From NCBI GenBank assembly GCA_030562195.1, contig JAUJPP010000003.1:46630602-46694601 (forward strand): a stretch of DNA of 64,000 nucleotides. The letters run 5' to 3'. Origin of the DNA: Nipponacmea schrenckii. Its lineage: Eukaryota; Mollusca; Gastropoda; Lottiidae. Every line of letters starts with the position of its first letter. Positions within the stretch are counted from its first letter, which is position 1. Under the pieces are notes generated by a model. The model searched no databases and was not told the origin of the DNA. It saw only the letters and a list, made by a program, of their open reading frames with translations. Of this stretch, positions 61,201 through 64,000 are shown piece after piece. The position numbers and the translations under genes were made by a program.

Positions 61201-64000
61201 CTGAAATGGTGACCAATGTAGAGTTTATTCCTTCCCATGAATTTGGAGTATTTGATTACTATATTAGTACTGATAGTCAACCAACAGAGATTAATCATGA
61301 ACTGAAAGGAACCATAGGACCAAAATCATGGATTCTTCGTTTAAATGTTAATATGTTTGATAAGGGTTTCGGGATCGATACCTACAGATACGGTGGGGTT
61401 AAGGCCTATATTGGCATTAAGCCTAGATTCAGTAAGTATATAAATCCTTTGTGTTTATTGCCATGGTCTCTGATATCAAATTATAAAGCATAATATGACT
61501 AATGCAGTATAAAAACGAATTTTTATTATGATGCTACAGATTCAGCTTTTCAATAGGTAATCTAACCCCATTATCTGTTCTTTAGTCCATTTTTACTTTG
61601 TCTATTTTAGACACCAGTGAATATTCTCCTGATATTGATGTAAGAATTTATTCTGTCGGCTGTTATTACTGGAATATAAAGCATAATGTTTGGTCCAAGA
61701 AGGGTGTGCAGGTATGTACATATAAAGTGTTATCAGATGTTTTAAGATAGAAGACACGGTTTGAATTGCCTTATTAACTCTGGCTACTACATTTGTTGTA
61801 CTTGCCAAAAAGCATATGGGTAGTTTATAGAGTTTATGCATCGTTCAATCATGCTTTTGTACTTAACTTTTTCTGTATTATTATTTTGTGTTATTTTTGT
61901 TATTCTAGCATGGTGTCGGGACTAGTGTAGACAGTGTGGAATGTCTCACCAATCATCTAACAGATTTTGGTGCAAGTTTCTTTGTTCCACCAAATACTAT
62001 TAACTTCTCTACTGTATTTGATAAGTTTAAAGATATTGGTGATAATGCTGCTGTTTTAAGTGTGGTTATTTCATTGATAATTCTCTATTTCATTATTGTT
62101 TTTGTTGTAAGAAGATTTGATCGGAAGGACTTGATGAAGGTAAAAGGATTTATGAATTTCTAAGCTTTAGTTTCACTCGAATATTGGTTAATTCTCCAAG
62201 TATTACAAGATCGTTATCGAATAACTTAGCTAAAATTTTAACTGATGCTCTGAAAAAAAAAACCAGCATATCCTTTCCTTCGTTGACCAGTACCAGAACC
62301 AAGGTCCAATAATTCCCTGTGTGATAATTAAATTTTTACCGACTAAGTCCCCTCATGAAGGTCATCTGAAATGAATGATTAGTCTTCTTATGAGTTTTGA
62401 ATTCTATTTGTCTAGTGGAGTGTTGAACCATTAAGTGATAATATTGATACCGATATTTACCATTACCAAGTGACAGTCTACACTGGTATCAGACGCAATG
62501 CTGGAACCAAATCCAATATCTTCATGGTTTTAGCAGGTTTTGATGATGAATCAGAGATAAGAGCTGTAAAAGATGACAAGAAGAGGGTAAGGCCAGCTTA
62601 AAGGCATAATTTAAAAGATGCTTAGATCCCAGTGATATATTTATATCCACAATGAGATCAAGATTAATATTTGATGGAAGCTTTTTTTTATAAGTTGTAT
62701 TTTACCTTATTTAGGAATTCTCAACCGGAAGTGTAAACAGCTACCTGATGAGTGTTCCTAGATCACTTGGAGATTTGACCTATCTAAGAATATGGCATGA
62801 CAGTACTGGAAAATCAAATATGGCCGACTGGTATTTAAATCTGGTTGTTGTGAAAGATATTCAAACTGGAGCCAGGTAGACTTATTTCATCATCTCAATA
62901 CTTTTTTAGCAATGGGATCTTGAACGCCATGCAAAATCCTGATGGAATAAGGCTGCCAATCTTACAGATTGAAAAAATAATTTAAGAAACACCCTTATTT
63001 CCATTTCAGTTACGTATTCCTCTGTGATAGATGGTTGTCGTTGACAAAAGATGATGGACAGACTGAGAGATTTTTACCAGTTGCTTCTAAAGATGATCTG
63101 CAAAACTTTGCGCATTTATTCTTCTTCAAGAGTCGAAAGGATATAACTGATGGTCACTTGTGGTTTTCAGTGGTAGCAAGACCAACCAGAAGCCCCTTTA
63201 CAAGAGTTCAACGTCTGTCATGTTGTCTGTCATTGTTATTCACAACTATGATAGCGAATGCTATGTGGTACCAAACAACAGAAGGTCTTGATTACTCTCA
63301 GAATGCCAGCGTTGGGCCATTTACATTCTCTGCTCAAGAACTCCTCATAAGTTTGTTCGGAAGCTTTATCGTAGTGCCTGTCAATATTCTTATAGTGACT
63401 CTGTTTAGAAAATCAGCACCCGCAAAACAGAAGGAAATTAATTTGAAGATTCATCCGAAAGTCACACTAAAAAATACTATGGGCAAAGAAAATACAATAA
63501 TATCAAACGGTAATGATGATCCATTTGAGAGCTTGACCAATAAAAAGAAGAAGTTTCAACTACCACACTGGTGTGTCTATGTAGCATGGTTTCTAGTTTT
63601 CTTATCGGTGATTGTTAGTGGATTTTTCACAATACTGTATAGTCAGGAATGGGGAGCTGAACGATCAGGAATGTGGTTATCTGCATTTTTCTTGTCCTTT
63701 CTTGAGTCAATCATCATTGTTCAACCACTGAAGGTAAGGATATGAAAGCATGTTAGTGTGAAATGAAGTTCCACGTTATTCAGTTGAAATAATCATACTG
63801 TTGGTCGTTTTGTCACGTTTCTATCTATTTATGAAATAGAAATAGAAATATCTTTGTATGGTGAATGGCATATAACAGTACGTTATAAACGTATAGTCAA
63901 AGACCATATAAATCTTTGGTATAGTTGATAGAACAAATATATTAACGTTAGTTATTTCTCTACAAGGTGATTGCAGTAGCTATTGTGGTAGCTGTGATAT
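20941..64000 (+). CDS. Giant polycystin-1-like lectin-mosaic receptor (75 exons seen, 3' end beyond window)
   Basis: One plus-strand gene. Exon 1 (20,941-20,974) starts at ATG and encodes most of a signal peptide (MALILIFFINF). I traced 75 coding exons with GT-AG borders; their phases agree throughout, giving 19,861 coding bases, about 6,620 residues, before the edge. Order: signal peptide; mosaic of 13 CTLDs, 5 sushi, 6 PAN-like, 3 EGF-like, 1 Cys-rich, 2 WSC and 8 LamG-type domains (residues ~15-4637); about 7 PKD repeats (~4640-5295); REJ (~5295-5749); GAIN with GPS (~5750-6215); TM1; PLAT; further TM helices. The C-terminal core identifies the polycystin-1 family: autocleaved, 11-TM surface receptors that pair with TRPP channels (family knowledge). 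Human PKD1 has about 4,300 residues and one CTLD. Most ectodomain borders are phase 1, so phase alone cannot exclude a gene border there, but no terminal exon was seen. Confidence 0.82.
21477..21600. repeat. Foldback/Penelope-end-like repeat in intron 2
   Basis: TTATGGATATACTAC (21,482-21,496) and GTAGTATATCCATAA (21,582-21,596) form a perfect 15-bp inverted repeat. Between them is the CTTGATAAAGA...GAAACGTTG motif (21,528-21,564) seen on the opposite strand at 427-463. It may be a short Penelope-derived or foldback unit of about 115 bp. Confidence 0.5.
21838..21965 (+). repeat. Interspersed repeat, copy A (intron 2)
   Basis: TTGGTTGGTAGATGACAATA, then TTTAACGTTCGCTTTCAGCA and AATGCTGATATCGCAAACTA, corresponds to 60,735-60,870, where TTGGTTAATAGATGACAAG, TTAACGTTTACTTCTAACGA and TTGCTGATATTGCAAACTA occur in the same order. 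Confidence 0.6.
22802..23441 (+). CDS. Exons 4-5: PAN/apple-like domain 1 and sushi 1
   Basis: Exon 4 (22,802-23,029; residues ~134-209) has the PAN pattern KSECAAWCLEDESCQSFRFD..DCELF. Exon 5 (23,262-23,441; ~210-269) is a four-cysteine sushi/CCP module with NGIF, VSYEC and GTWSELPSC. Each module is one phase 1-1 exon, the class used in exon shuffling. Confidence 0.85.
23666..24227 (+). CDS. Exons 6-7: CTLD-2
   Basis: Exons 23,666-23,880 and 24,032-24,227 (residues ~270-406). Canonical long-form CTLD: CGNGWLEYEGSCY, then CESTRGHLLEI, FWTGGTD, and FENWYPG...DCVML...YICEA. The WND position reads FYSDVNC and no EPN/QPD is present. The mid-domain intron is phase 0, shared only with CTLD-4, suggesting these two are duplicates. 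Confidence 0.88.
24413..24538 (+). CDS. Exon 8: EGF-like domain 1
   Basis: Residues ~407-448. Reads YGCIDDKWCNGNSICSKDFQ, then CVCPP, with six cysteines in EGF-like spacing. Phase 1-1 exon between CTLD-2 and CTLD-3. Confidence 0.75.
24863..26733 (+). CDS. Exons 9-10: CTLD-3
   Basis: Exons 24,863-25,024 and 26,518-26,733 (residues ~449-574). Divergent CTLD: SVASATCNRLGSTLVAP in the first half; MWTSIKD, CILMRL and KCTSHNKFICKF in the second. The first long-form cysteine pair is absent. The 1.49-kb phase 1 intron contains a Tigger-like remnant. Confidence 0.75.
25240..26215 (-). mobile_element. Tigger/pogo-like transposon remnant in intron 9
   Basis: Both ends carry inverted TATAACGAA / TTCGTTATA words within longer related ends (GGTATAGCCGAAATTCGTTAT on the left; GGTTTTTCGGTATAAGC..TTCGTTATAAG on the right). 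The minus-strand frame at 25,430-25,681 reads LDDFLKVDEHIITEERPSDG, then EIVEDVM and an Asp/Glu-rich tail, resembling the acidic C-terminus of Tigger/pogo transposases. The catalytic DDE domain is missing. Boundaries are approximate. Confidence 0.6.
27223..28575 (+). CDS. Exons 11-12: PAN-like domain 2 and sushi 2
   Basis: Exon 11 (27,223-27,465; residues ~575-655) reads RFKFVGGGVYKNNF and VPCGAFCYSDRFCTYFGFS...CNLY, a PAN/apple-type module. Exon 12 (28,393-28,575; ~656-716) is a sushi module with CVNIANPDNGMIV, LTYSC and LWSHPLMC. Both are phase 1-1. Confidence 0.8.
27598..27690. repeat. 18-bp minisatellite in intron 11
   Basis: GTATATCTCTGCTCATGT is repeated in tandem about four times, with degenerate units at the left end. 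Confidence 0.7.
27780..28290 (-). pseudogene. Antisense retroelement scrap in intron 11
   Basis: The minus strand reads LDDELDRLKYSFTNLNDYPP, then ELVNKTIRNFLTLTCNQAKP. This resembles the segment after the RT domain of LINE- or Penelope-type elements (E-L-x-x-L ... N-x-Y-P). Base composition is richer in G+C than the surrounding intron. The family is not certain. Confidence 0.4.
28744..29649 (+). CDS. Exons 13-14: CTLD-4
   Basis: Exons 28,744-28,961 and 29,415-29,649 (residues ~717-867). Canonical long-form CTLD: CPEGWQQYSSSCYRY, then CEKSYGFLVEIEDEEE, MAWTGGMD, MNYTNWFSG, DCIALRR and HYFSDENC...PSICEI. WND is replaced by FSDENC and there is no EPN/QPD. Phase 0 mid-intron, like CTLD-2. Confidence 0.88.
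29802..30620 (+). CDS. Exons 15-16: EGF-like domains 2 and 3
   Basis: Exon 15 (29,802-29,954; residues ~868-918): GCTPYGQYSCNGLAECIDDL, then CQCTPP. Exon 16 (30,477-30,620; ~919-966): YGCLNRNDLCLNISICTDTR, then CSCPNGYFQNG. Both are phase 1-1 and resemble exon 8. Confidence 0.75.
30942..31601 (+). CDS. Exons 17-18: CTLD-5
   Basis: Exons 30,942-31,110 and 31,372-31,601 (residues ~967-1099). CHDQWRGLGNKCYKL, WCVIQKGVLASVTSQEL, then VWLGLHG, WSDGQPLKGTNYSNW and QSYICEQ. The phase 2 intron sits just before the WLGL strand. QPL replaces QPD. Confidence 0.85.
31847..32035 (+). CDS. Exon 19: sushi 3
   Basis: Residues ~1100-1162. CGIPPSIPNENREG, VFLYKC, VIRC and EWEAPPSC give the four-cysteine sushi pattern. 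The following intron 32,036-32,729 shows no repeat or gene that I recognise. Confidence 0.85.
32730..33298 (+). CDS. Exons 20-21: PAN-like domain 3 and sushi 4
   Basis: Exon 20 (32,730-32,972; residues ~1163-1243): VDNCAWNCLNTDCIVFKFQV..MCWRY is PAN-like. Exon 21 (33,128-33,298; ~1244-1300): KCRPIPYVQHA, VEYTC, LIRC and NWEDPPVC is sushi. Confidence 0.82.
33557..34208 (+). CDS. Exons 22-23: PAN-like domains 4 and 5
   Basis: Exon 22 (33,557-33,787; residues ~1301-1377): TTCHQLCLKETTFRCVAILY, then CHLYD. Exon 23 (33,972-34,208; ~1378-1456): VEECAQACLNDHTTDCGAFV, then CYLYD. Adjacent, same length class and similar, so probably a tandem exon duplication. Confidence 0.82.
34437..34622 (+). CDS. 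Exon 24: sushi 5
   Basis: Residues ~1457-1518. CPTPISDAGCNYTF, VIKYTC, STC and GQWTKRPIC. It has one extra cysteine compared with the standard four. Confidence 0.82.
34856..35429 (+). CDS. Exons 25-26: CTLD-6
   Basis: Exons 34,856-35,015 and 35,209-35,429 (residues ~1519-1645). CPTGWYMEKGFCYKV, WQAVDLCTSENSALLSV, then ELWMGLYSNLGEWKWIE and TYDYVCRK. The phase 2 mid-intron splits the Trp codon TG|G. The second half lacks an obvious third cysteine. Confidence 0.82.
35664..36400 (+). CDS. Exons 27-28: CTLD-7
   Basis: Exons 35,664-35,823 and 36,174-36,400 (residues ~1646-1774). CPSGWTELDNRCYKY, YDQAQNFCASYGNLASPHSS, then VDMYLGIKRKADNDWVHSDG, CLIL and RTFICQT. I placed the acceptor at 36,172-36,173 because it restores phase 2 as in sibling CTLDs; an AG at 36,155-36,156 would break the frame. 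Confidence 0.82.
35965..36115. repeat. GC-richer repeat with hairpin in intron 27
   Basis: CAGGGGGCAA and TTGCCCCTG form an inverted repeat around a short AT spacer near 35,970-35,995. Sequence richer in G+C than the rest of the intron follows. It looks like the end of a mobile element, but I could not find the partner end. Confidence 0.3.
36657..36827 (+). CDS. Exon 29: small Cys-rich module
   Basis: Residues ~1775-1831. Four visible cysteines: GIPCTTHQFCQIGHPDYRCE, then YPPTCRH. It could be a worn EGF-like or other disulfide-rich domain. The phase 1-1 exon fits the chain. Confidence 0.65.
37032..38852 (+). CDS. Exons 30-31: CTLD-8
   Basis: Exons 37,032-37,194 and 38,608-38,852 (residues ~1832-1967). 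CPTPWLFKKGRCHKM, TATAYCTKHGGRIMATDS, then YGYDNL, WKYSSIP..SCTLL and CSTVSHFICEKS. The typical WIG strand is degraded. The 1.41-kb phase 2 intron carries a dispersed repeat. Confidence 0.78.
38070..38300. repeat. Dispersed repeat, copy B, in intron 30
   Basis: GATAGCTGAGGTCAAGGACA, then CTGTTCCCAACAAGTTTTA, GTAACAAGGTTTTGATAAAC and ACCAAAAT, parallel to the right half of the repeat at 6470-7060. Intron sequence 37,195-38,069 is AT-rich with nothing else recognised. Confidence 0.7.
39055..40269 (+). CDS. Exons 32-33: WSC domain 1
   Basis: Exons 39,055-39,215 and 40,131-40,269 (residues ~1968-2067). WSC pattern: YKGCFVTTL, MTIDVCRDYCLQKGYKFAGL, then GGHTCTCGNTLG, SACNANCLGNSSQICGGSDS and MSVYV. 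WSC is a Cys-rich putative carbohydrate-binding domain also present in polycystin-1. It is split by a phase 0 intron at the same place as many WSC genes (before C-x-C-G). Confidence 0.88.
39510..39960. repeat. Degenerate tandem repeat in intron 32
   Basis: Three units of about 150 bp share GATTTTGATRAAACKTGGCA, then AAGGATGAACC and TTAGCTCGTAAACA. They resemble the core-repeat arrays of non-autonomous Helitron-like elements, but I see no ACGG tract or terminal hairpin. Confidence 0.6.
40540..40645 (-). mobile_element. Possible antisense tRNA-derived SINE head in intron 33
   Basis: The minus strand reads CTGGCATGTAGTGCGAGG, and about 30 bases later GTGAGTTCTAATCTCGACC. These resemble the A and B boxes of a tRNA-related promoter (B box GGTTCGANTCC, imperfect here). 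A tRNA-like cloverleaf is not intact. Weak call. Confidence 0.3.
40701..41574 (+). CDS. Exons 34-36: CTLD-9
   Basis: Exons 40,701-40,893, 40,985-41,108 and 41,442-41,574 (residues ~2068-2217). AQHQCSLQGGDLAVIDDTEL, VHIGYWSEYVEDQFSLYS, then DCVRSGQDDYGIW and NAFYVCEY. The only CTLD split into three exons (phase 2, then phase 0). Confidence 0.8.
41738..43084 (+). CDS. Exons 37-38: LamG-type domains 1 and 2
   Basis: Exon 37 (41,738-42,364; residues ~2218-2426) and exon 38 (42,551-43,084; ~2427-2604). Each is a concanavalin-like sandwich in one phase 1-1 exon. The signature C-x6-C-x2-G/A-[FT] starts the core (CINNRNLCPNGFTLMM; CLNNLTACSNATIWMFW). It is followed by a W/Y-x-x-[LI]-T[IV] strand and ...LYFDG / LYVDH. 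Likely glycan- or matrix-binding, by family. Confidence 0.8.
43290..43952 (+). CDS. Exons 39-40: CTLD-10
   Basis: Exons 43,290-43,476 and 43,747-43,952 (residues ~2605-2735). CPVGWLFYHASCYMV, IGGELVTIDSWLEYNWL, then FWIGAYDRNSEEPDEWTDGS and FLCDES. The last cysteine of the fold is missing and the domain ends IYELNLNQKG. Confidence 0.8.
44168..44738 (+). CDS. Exons 41-42: CTLD-11
   Basis: Exons 44,168-44,354 and 44,506-44,738 (residues ~2736-2875). CPKDMHHFQGSCYFL, MEKCTERFGKLVDIDVREEF, then IHIGLSKQELVNGSLVYVNN and CVAL...KALCEV. Phase 2 mid-intron. Confidence 0.8.
45050..46048 (+). CDS. Exons 43-44: CTLD-12 (divergent)
   Basis: Exons 45,050-45,226 and 45,866-46,048 (residues ~2876-2995). 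NNCGAGYRLWKDKCVGVVHG opens like a long-form CTLD. TICGVSGTRPLQFES, CLTDAHKAGSTYVWKSTNTV and HNCVMCEYG follow. Phase 1 mid-intron. The intron contains a hAT-like MITE. Confidence 0.72.
45400..45721. mobile_element. 322-bp hAT-like MITE in intron 43
   Basis: Flanked by CTTTAAGG on both sides (45,392-45,399 and 45,722-45,729), an 8-bp duplication. The left end CCACAGTTCTCAAATGG and the reverse complement of the right end CCCAGATTCTCAATTTTG are related imperfect inverted repeats. A 14-G run lies near 45,458. No coding capacity. The size and 8-bp duplication fit a hAT MITE. It differs in sequence from the 2077-3460 element. Confidence 0.65.
46295..46384 (+). CDS. Exon 45: 30-residue linker
   Basis: Residues ~2996-3025. 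Acidic, no cysteine: DHDVNVNVDDVRFSSEKLLD and so on. Phase 1-1 with good splice sites; probably the N-terminal extension of LamG-3. Confidence 0.7.
46555..47717 (+). CDS. Exons 46-47: LamG-type domain 3
   Basis: Exons 46,555-46,909 and 47,416-47,717 (residues ~3026-3244). CVHNTGECYHGLTVSFWLAI carries the C-x6-C-x2-G signature. The second exon has WNYVTVTWYEPVGLKLYINT and MTDLYVDEAVWS. Split by a phase 2 intron, unlike the single-exon LamG modules. Confidence 0.8.
47993..48868 (+). CDS. Exons 48-49: LamG-type domain 4
   Basis: Exons 47,993-48,211 and 48,443-48,868 (residues ~3245-3459). HTITFDGEW opens; DLCKEDYTLSMWIKP has only the second cysteine of the usual pair. Then WSHMVVQVKPIHNDISLYID and YIDDIQF. 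Split by a phase 1 intron before the core. Confidence 0.78.
49063..49888 (+). CDS. Exons 50-51: linker and LamG-type domain 5
   Basis: Exon 50 (49,063-49,188; residues ~3460-3501) is a short linker with two cysteines. Exon 51 (49,274-49,888; ~3502-3706) carries CLTNFQECRYGYSVAMWLYL, WTHLSVSWNRYQGIKLYVNA and WMDDMVLFDHDISEDEVKLV, a complete LamG-type module. Confidence 0.82.
50387..50955 (+). CDS. Exons 52-53: CTLD-13
   Basis: Exons 50,387-50,572 and 50,740-50,955 (residues ~3707-3840). CKDNWKYNDENGLCYKS, AKAVCDAEGGSLLTEASEEL, then KIWVGMIQFQSEGRYYWLDG, HCGSL and CSDLASVICQS. The last lectin module, set within the LamG series. Phase 1 mid-intron. Confidence 0.85.
51192..53365 (+). CDS. Exons 54-56: LamG-type domains 6, 7 and 8
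   Basis: Exons 51,192-51,812, 51,956-52,570 and 52,712-53,365 (residues ~3841-4470), one domain per phase 1-1 exon. Signatures: CFNDLELCHNGFSFMAWLSL, CLGSLEVCSNGFTTAVWIKP and CYLSADSCVHGFTISFMFKF. Each is followed by a W-x-[HSY]-[LVI] strand, a K/YLNG-type turn and an acidic M/VDE/DI/FxM strand. Tandem, similar in length and phase; clear products of exon duplication. Confidence 0.85.
53476..53721 (+). CDS. Exon 57: PAN-like domain 6
   Basis: Residues ~4471-4552. QEECTDRCKEDATHTCESFT, then CYLN and TDCDTYEK suggest a PAN/apple-type module. Cysteine spacing is looser than in the other five. Confidence 0.65.
53924..56873 (+). CDS. Exon 58: WSC domain 2, PKD repeats and start of REJ (2,950-nt exon)
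   Basis: By far the largest exon, ~983 codons (residues ~4553-5535), preceded by a TTTGTTGCAG acceptor. First a WSC domain (GCYGAGFV, CRRHCYPNFKYSGV, CLCGQN, CEHSEEMCGGSDSMSVF). Then about seven PKD-type Ig-like repeats; the diagnostic [WYD]-x-F-x-D-G turn is seen as MDFGDG (54,568), NFMDGT (55,099), DFDDG (55,385), YDFGDGS (55,666) and WSFGDGS (55,942), and two repeats lack it. From about 56,150 the REJ region begins (CIRPG...VITECDPP...YTWSI). Rich in N-x-S/T sequons. One WSC next to PKD repeats and REJ is the order in polycystin-1. Confidence 0.9.
57400..58667 (+). CDS. Exons 59-62: REJ region continued
   Basis: Exons 57,400-57,578, 57,760-57,820, 57,981-58,078 and 58,366-58,667 (residues ~5536-5749). 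CESNCV...RFRSNCLSC, then YSWQLFSVQPNG, LMIKSHYLKQGQSYRL and FSSGFSIRCFGWLDEEDRPQ. This is the receptor-for-egg-jelly module shared by polycystin-1 and sea urchin suREJ proteins. The exon 59 start is fixed by phase 2 at TTTTAAG; upstream the frame is closed. Confidence 0.82.
58791..61711 (+). CDS. Exons 63-70: GAIN domain
   Basis: Exons 58,791-58,919, 59,262-59,297, 59,446-59,577, 59,718-59,814, 60,018-60,103, 60,294-60,542, 60,969-61,431 and 61,611-61,711 (residues ~5750-6180). The first part is helical (RDIPNAKEQIIHQISNHVDL; EQIELLIDLLLYISDEPSSL); the second is beta-rich and leads to SVGCYYWNIKHNVWSKKGVQ, the start of the GPS subdomain. Exon 64 is only 12 codons, with a good acceptor and a GTAAGT donor. 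Phases 0 dominate here. The GAIN fold supports self-cleavage in this family. Confidence 0.78.
60735..60870 (+). repeat. Interspersed repeat, copy B (intron 68)
   Basis: Colinear with 21,838-21,965, followed by related TTGGTACTTGGATTGG / TTGGTAGTTGGATTG words. Non-coding, unassigned family. Confidence 0.6.
61909..62139 (+). CDS. Exon 71: GPS cleavage motif and first transmembrane helix
   Basis: Residues ~6181-6257. CLTNHLTDFGASFFVPP matches the polycystin-1 form of the GPS (C-L-T-x-H-L-T-x-F-G-A-S-x-F-V-P-P); cleavage would fall between Leu (61,957-61,959) and Thr (61,960-61,962). As in human PKD1, the second Cys of the usual C-x-C pair is replaced. A ~22-residue hydrophobic segment (VLSVVISLIILYFIIVFVV) then ends in RRFDRKD, fitting an inward-facing positive flank. 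Confidence 0.9.
62416..62875 (+). CDS. Exons 72-73: PLAT/LH2 domain
   Basis: Exons 62,416-62,586 and 62,715-62,875 (residues ~6258-6368; the domain ends in the next exon). YHYQVTVYTGIRRNAGTKSN, VLAGFDDES and SYLMSVPRSLGDLTYLRIWH, then WYLNLVVVKDIQTG form the PLAT beta-sandwich found after TM1 in all polycystin-1 proteins. It acts in the cytosol and is expected to bind lipid or protein. Confidence 0.9.
63010..64000 (+). CDS. Exons 74-75: end of PLAT and transmembrane block, cut by window edge
   Basis: Exon 74 (63,010-63,733) and the start of exon 75 (63,967 on). YVFLCDRWLSL ends PLAT. DGHLWFSVVARPTRSPFTRV leads to TM2 (LSCCLSLLFTTMIANAMWY, ~63,213), TM3 (LISLFGSFIVVPVNILIVTL, ~63,345), a Lys-rich loop, TM4 (VYVAWFLVFLSVIVSGFFTI, ~63,575) and TM5 (WLSAFFLSFLESIIIVQPLK, running into exon 75). 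The S-F-L-E-S-I-I/V-V-Q-P-L-K-V motif is typical of polycystins. The remaining helices, any pore-like TM6-11 region and the C-tail lie outside the window. Confidence 0.88.

Noticed and set aside
1..64000. CRISPR arrays, bacterial operons, ribosome binding sites, rRNA genes
   Set aside because: The window is intron-rich animal DNA; none of these patterns is present.

Overview
This is a eukaryotic, AT-rich, intron-dense genomic window from an animal, most likely a mollusc or another lophotrochozoan. The basis is the domain content (a fibrinogen-related gene, C-type lectin, PAN/apple, sushi and WSC modules, and a polycystin-1 core), short GT-AG introns, and a repeat fraction that includes a pearl-like element with a 161-bp core repeat and an ACGG microsatellite, a type I associate with bivalves and other molluscs. 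The species cannot be fixed from the sequence.

Layout. Positions 1-14,900 and 17,300-20,900 are mobile-element territory. They hold a 1,384-bp hAT-like element with a perfect 8-bp target duplication (2077-3460), two near-identical 1,218-bp blocks carrying the dead minus-strand 3' end of a MULE-type transposase gene (3932-5149 and 9386-10603), a pearl/Helitron-like element (about 5560-5945), and two Penelope-like retroelement copies (about 7550-9384 and 10602-12900) that share the same disabling lesions. At least five further Penelope-like scraps are scattered between 6.2 and 19.2 kb. A compact three-exon gene at 14,959-17,206 (+) encodes a secreted 335-residue protein: signal peptide, PAN/apple-like domain, short EGF-like segment, fibrinogen C-terminal domain.

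From 20,941 to the right edge, one plus-strand gene fills the window. By reading splice sites and codon phases I could chain 75 coding exons without a phase conflict or in-frame stop. They give about 6,620 residues and the gene continues past 64,000. Order: signal peptide; a mosaic ectodomain with 13 C-type-lectin-like domains (CTLDs), 5 sushi, 6 PAN/apple-like, 3 EGF-like plus one other Cys-rich module, 2 WSC and 8 LamG-type domains; about 7 PKD repeats; REJ region; GAIN/GPS with a PKD1-type cleavage motif; first membrane segment; PLAT domain; then the polycystin transmembrane block, of which four more helices are visible before the edge.

How the parts fit. The large gene is a polycystin-1-family receptor whose N-terminal side has been expanded into a very long lectin/adhesion array; human PKD1 has one CTLD and one WSC. 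Both genes encode extracellular recognition proteins on the same strand. Introns of the large gene have collected a Tigger-like remnant, a 322-bp hAT-like MITE, retroelement scraps and tandem repeats. All gene models come from reading the sequence by eye; no transcript or homology search was available.
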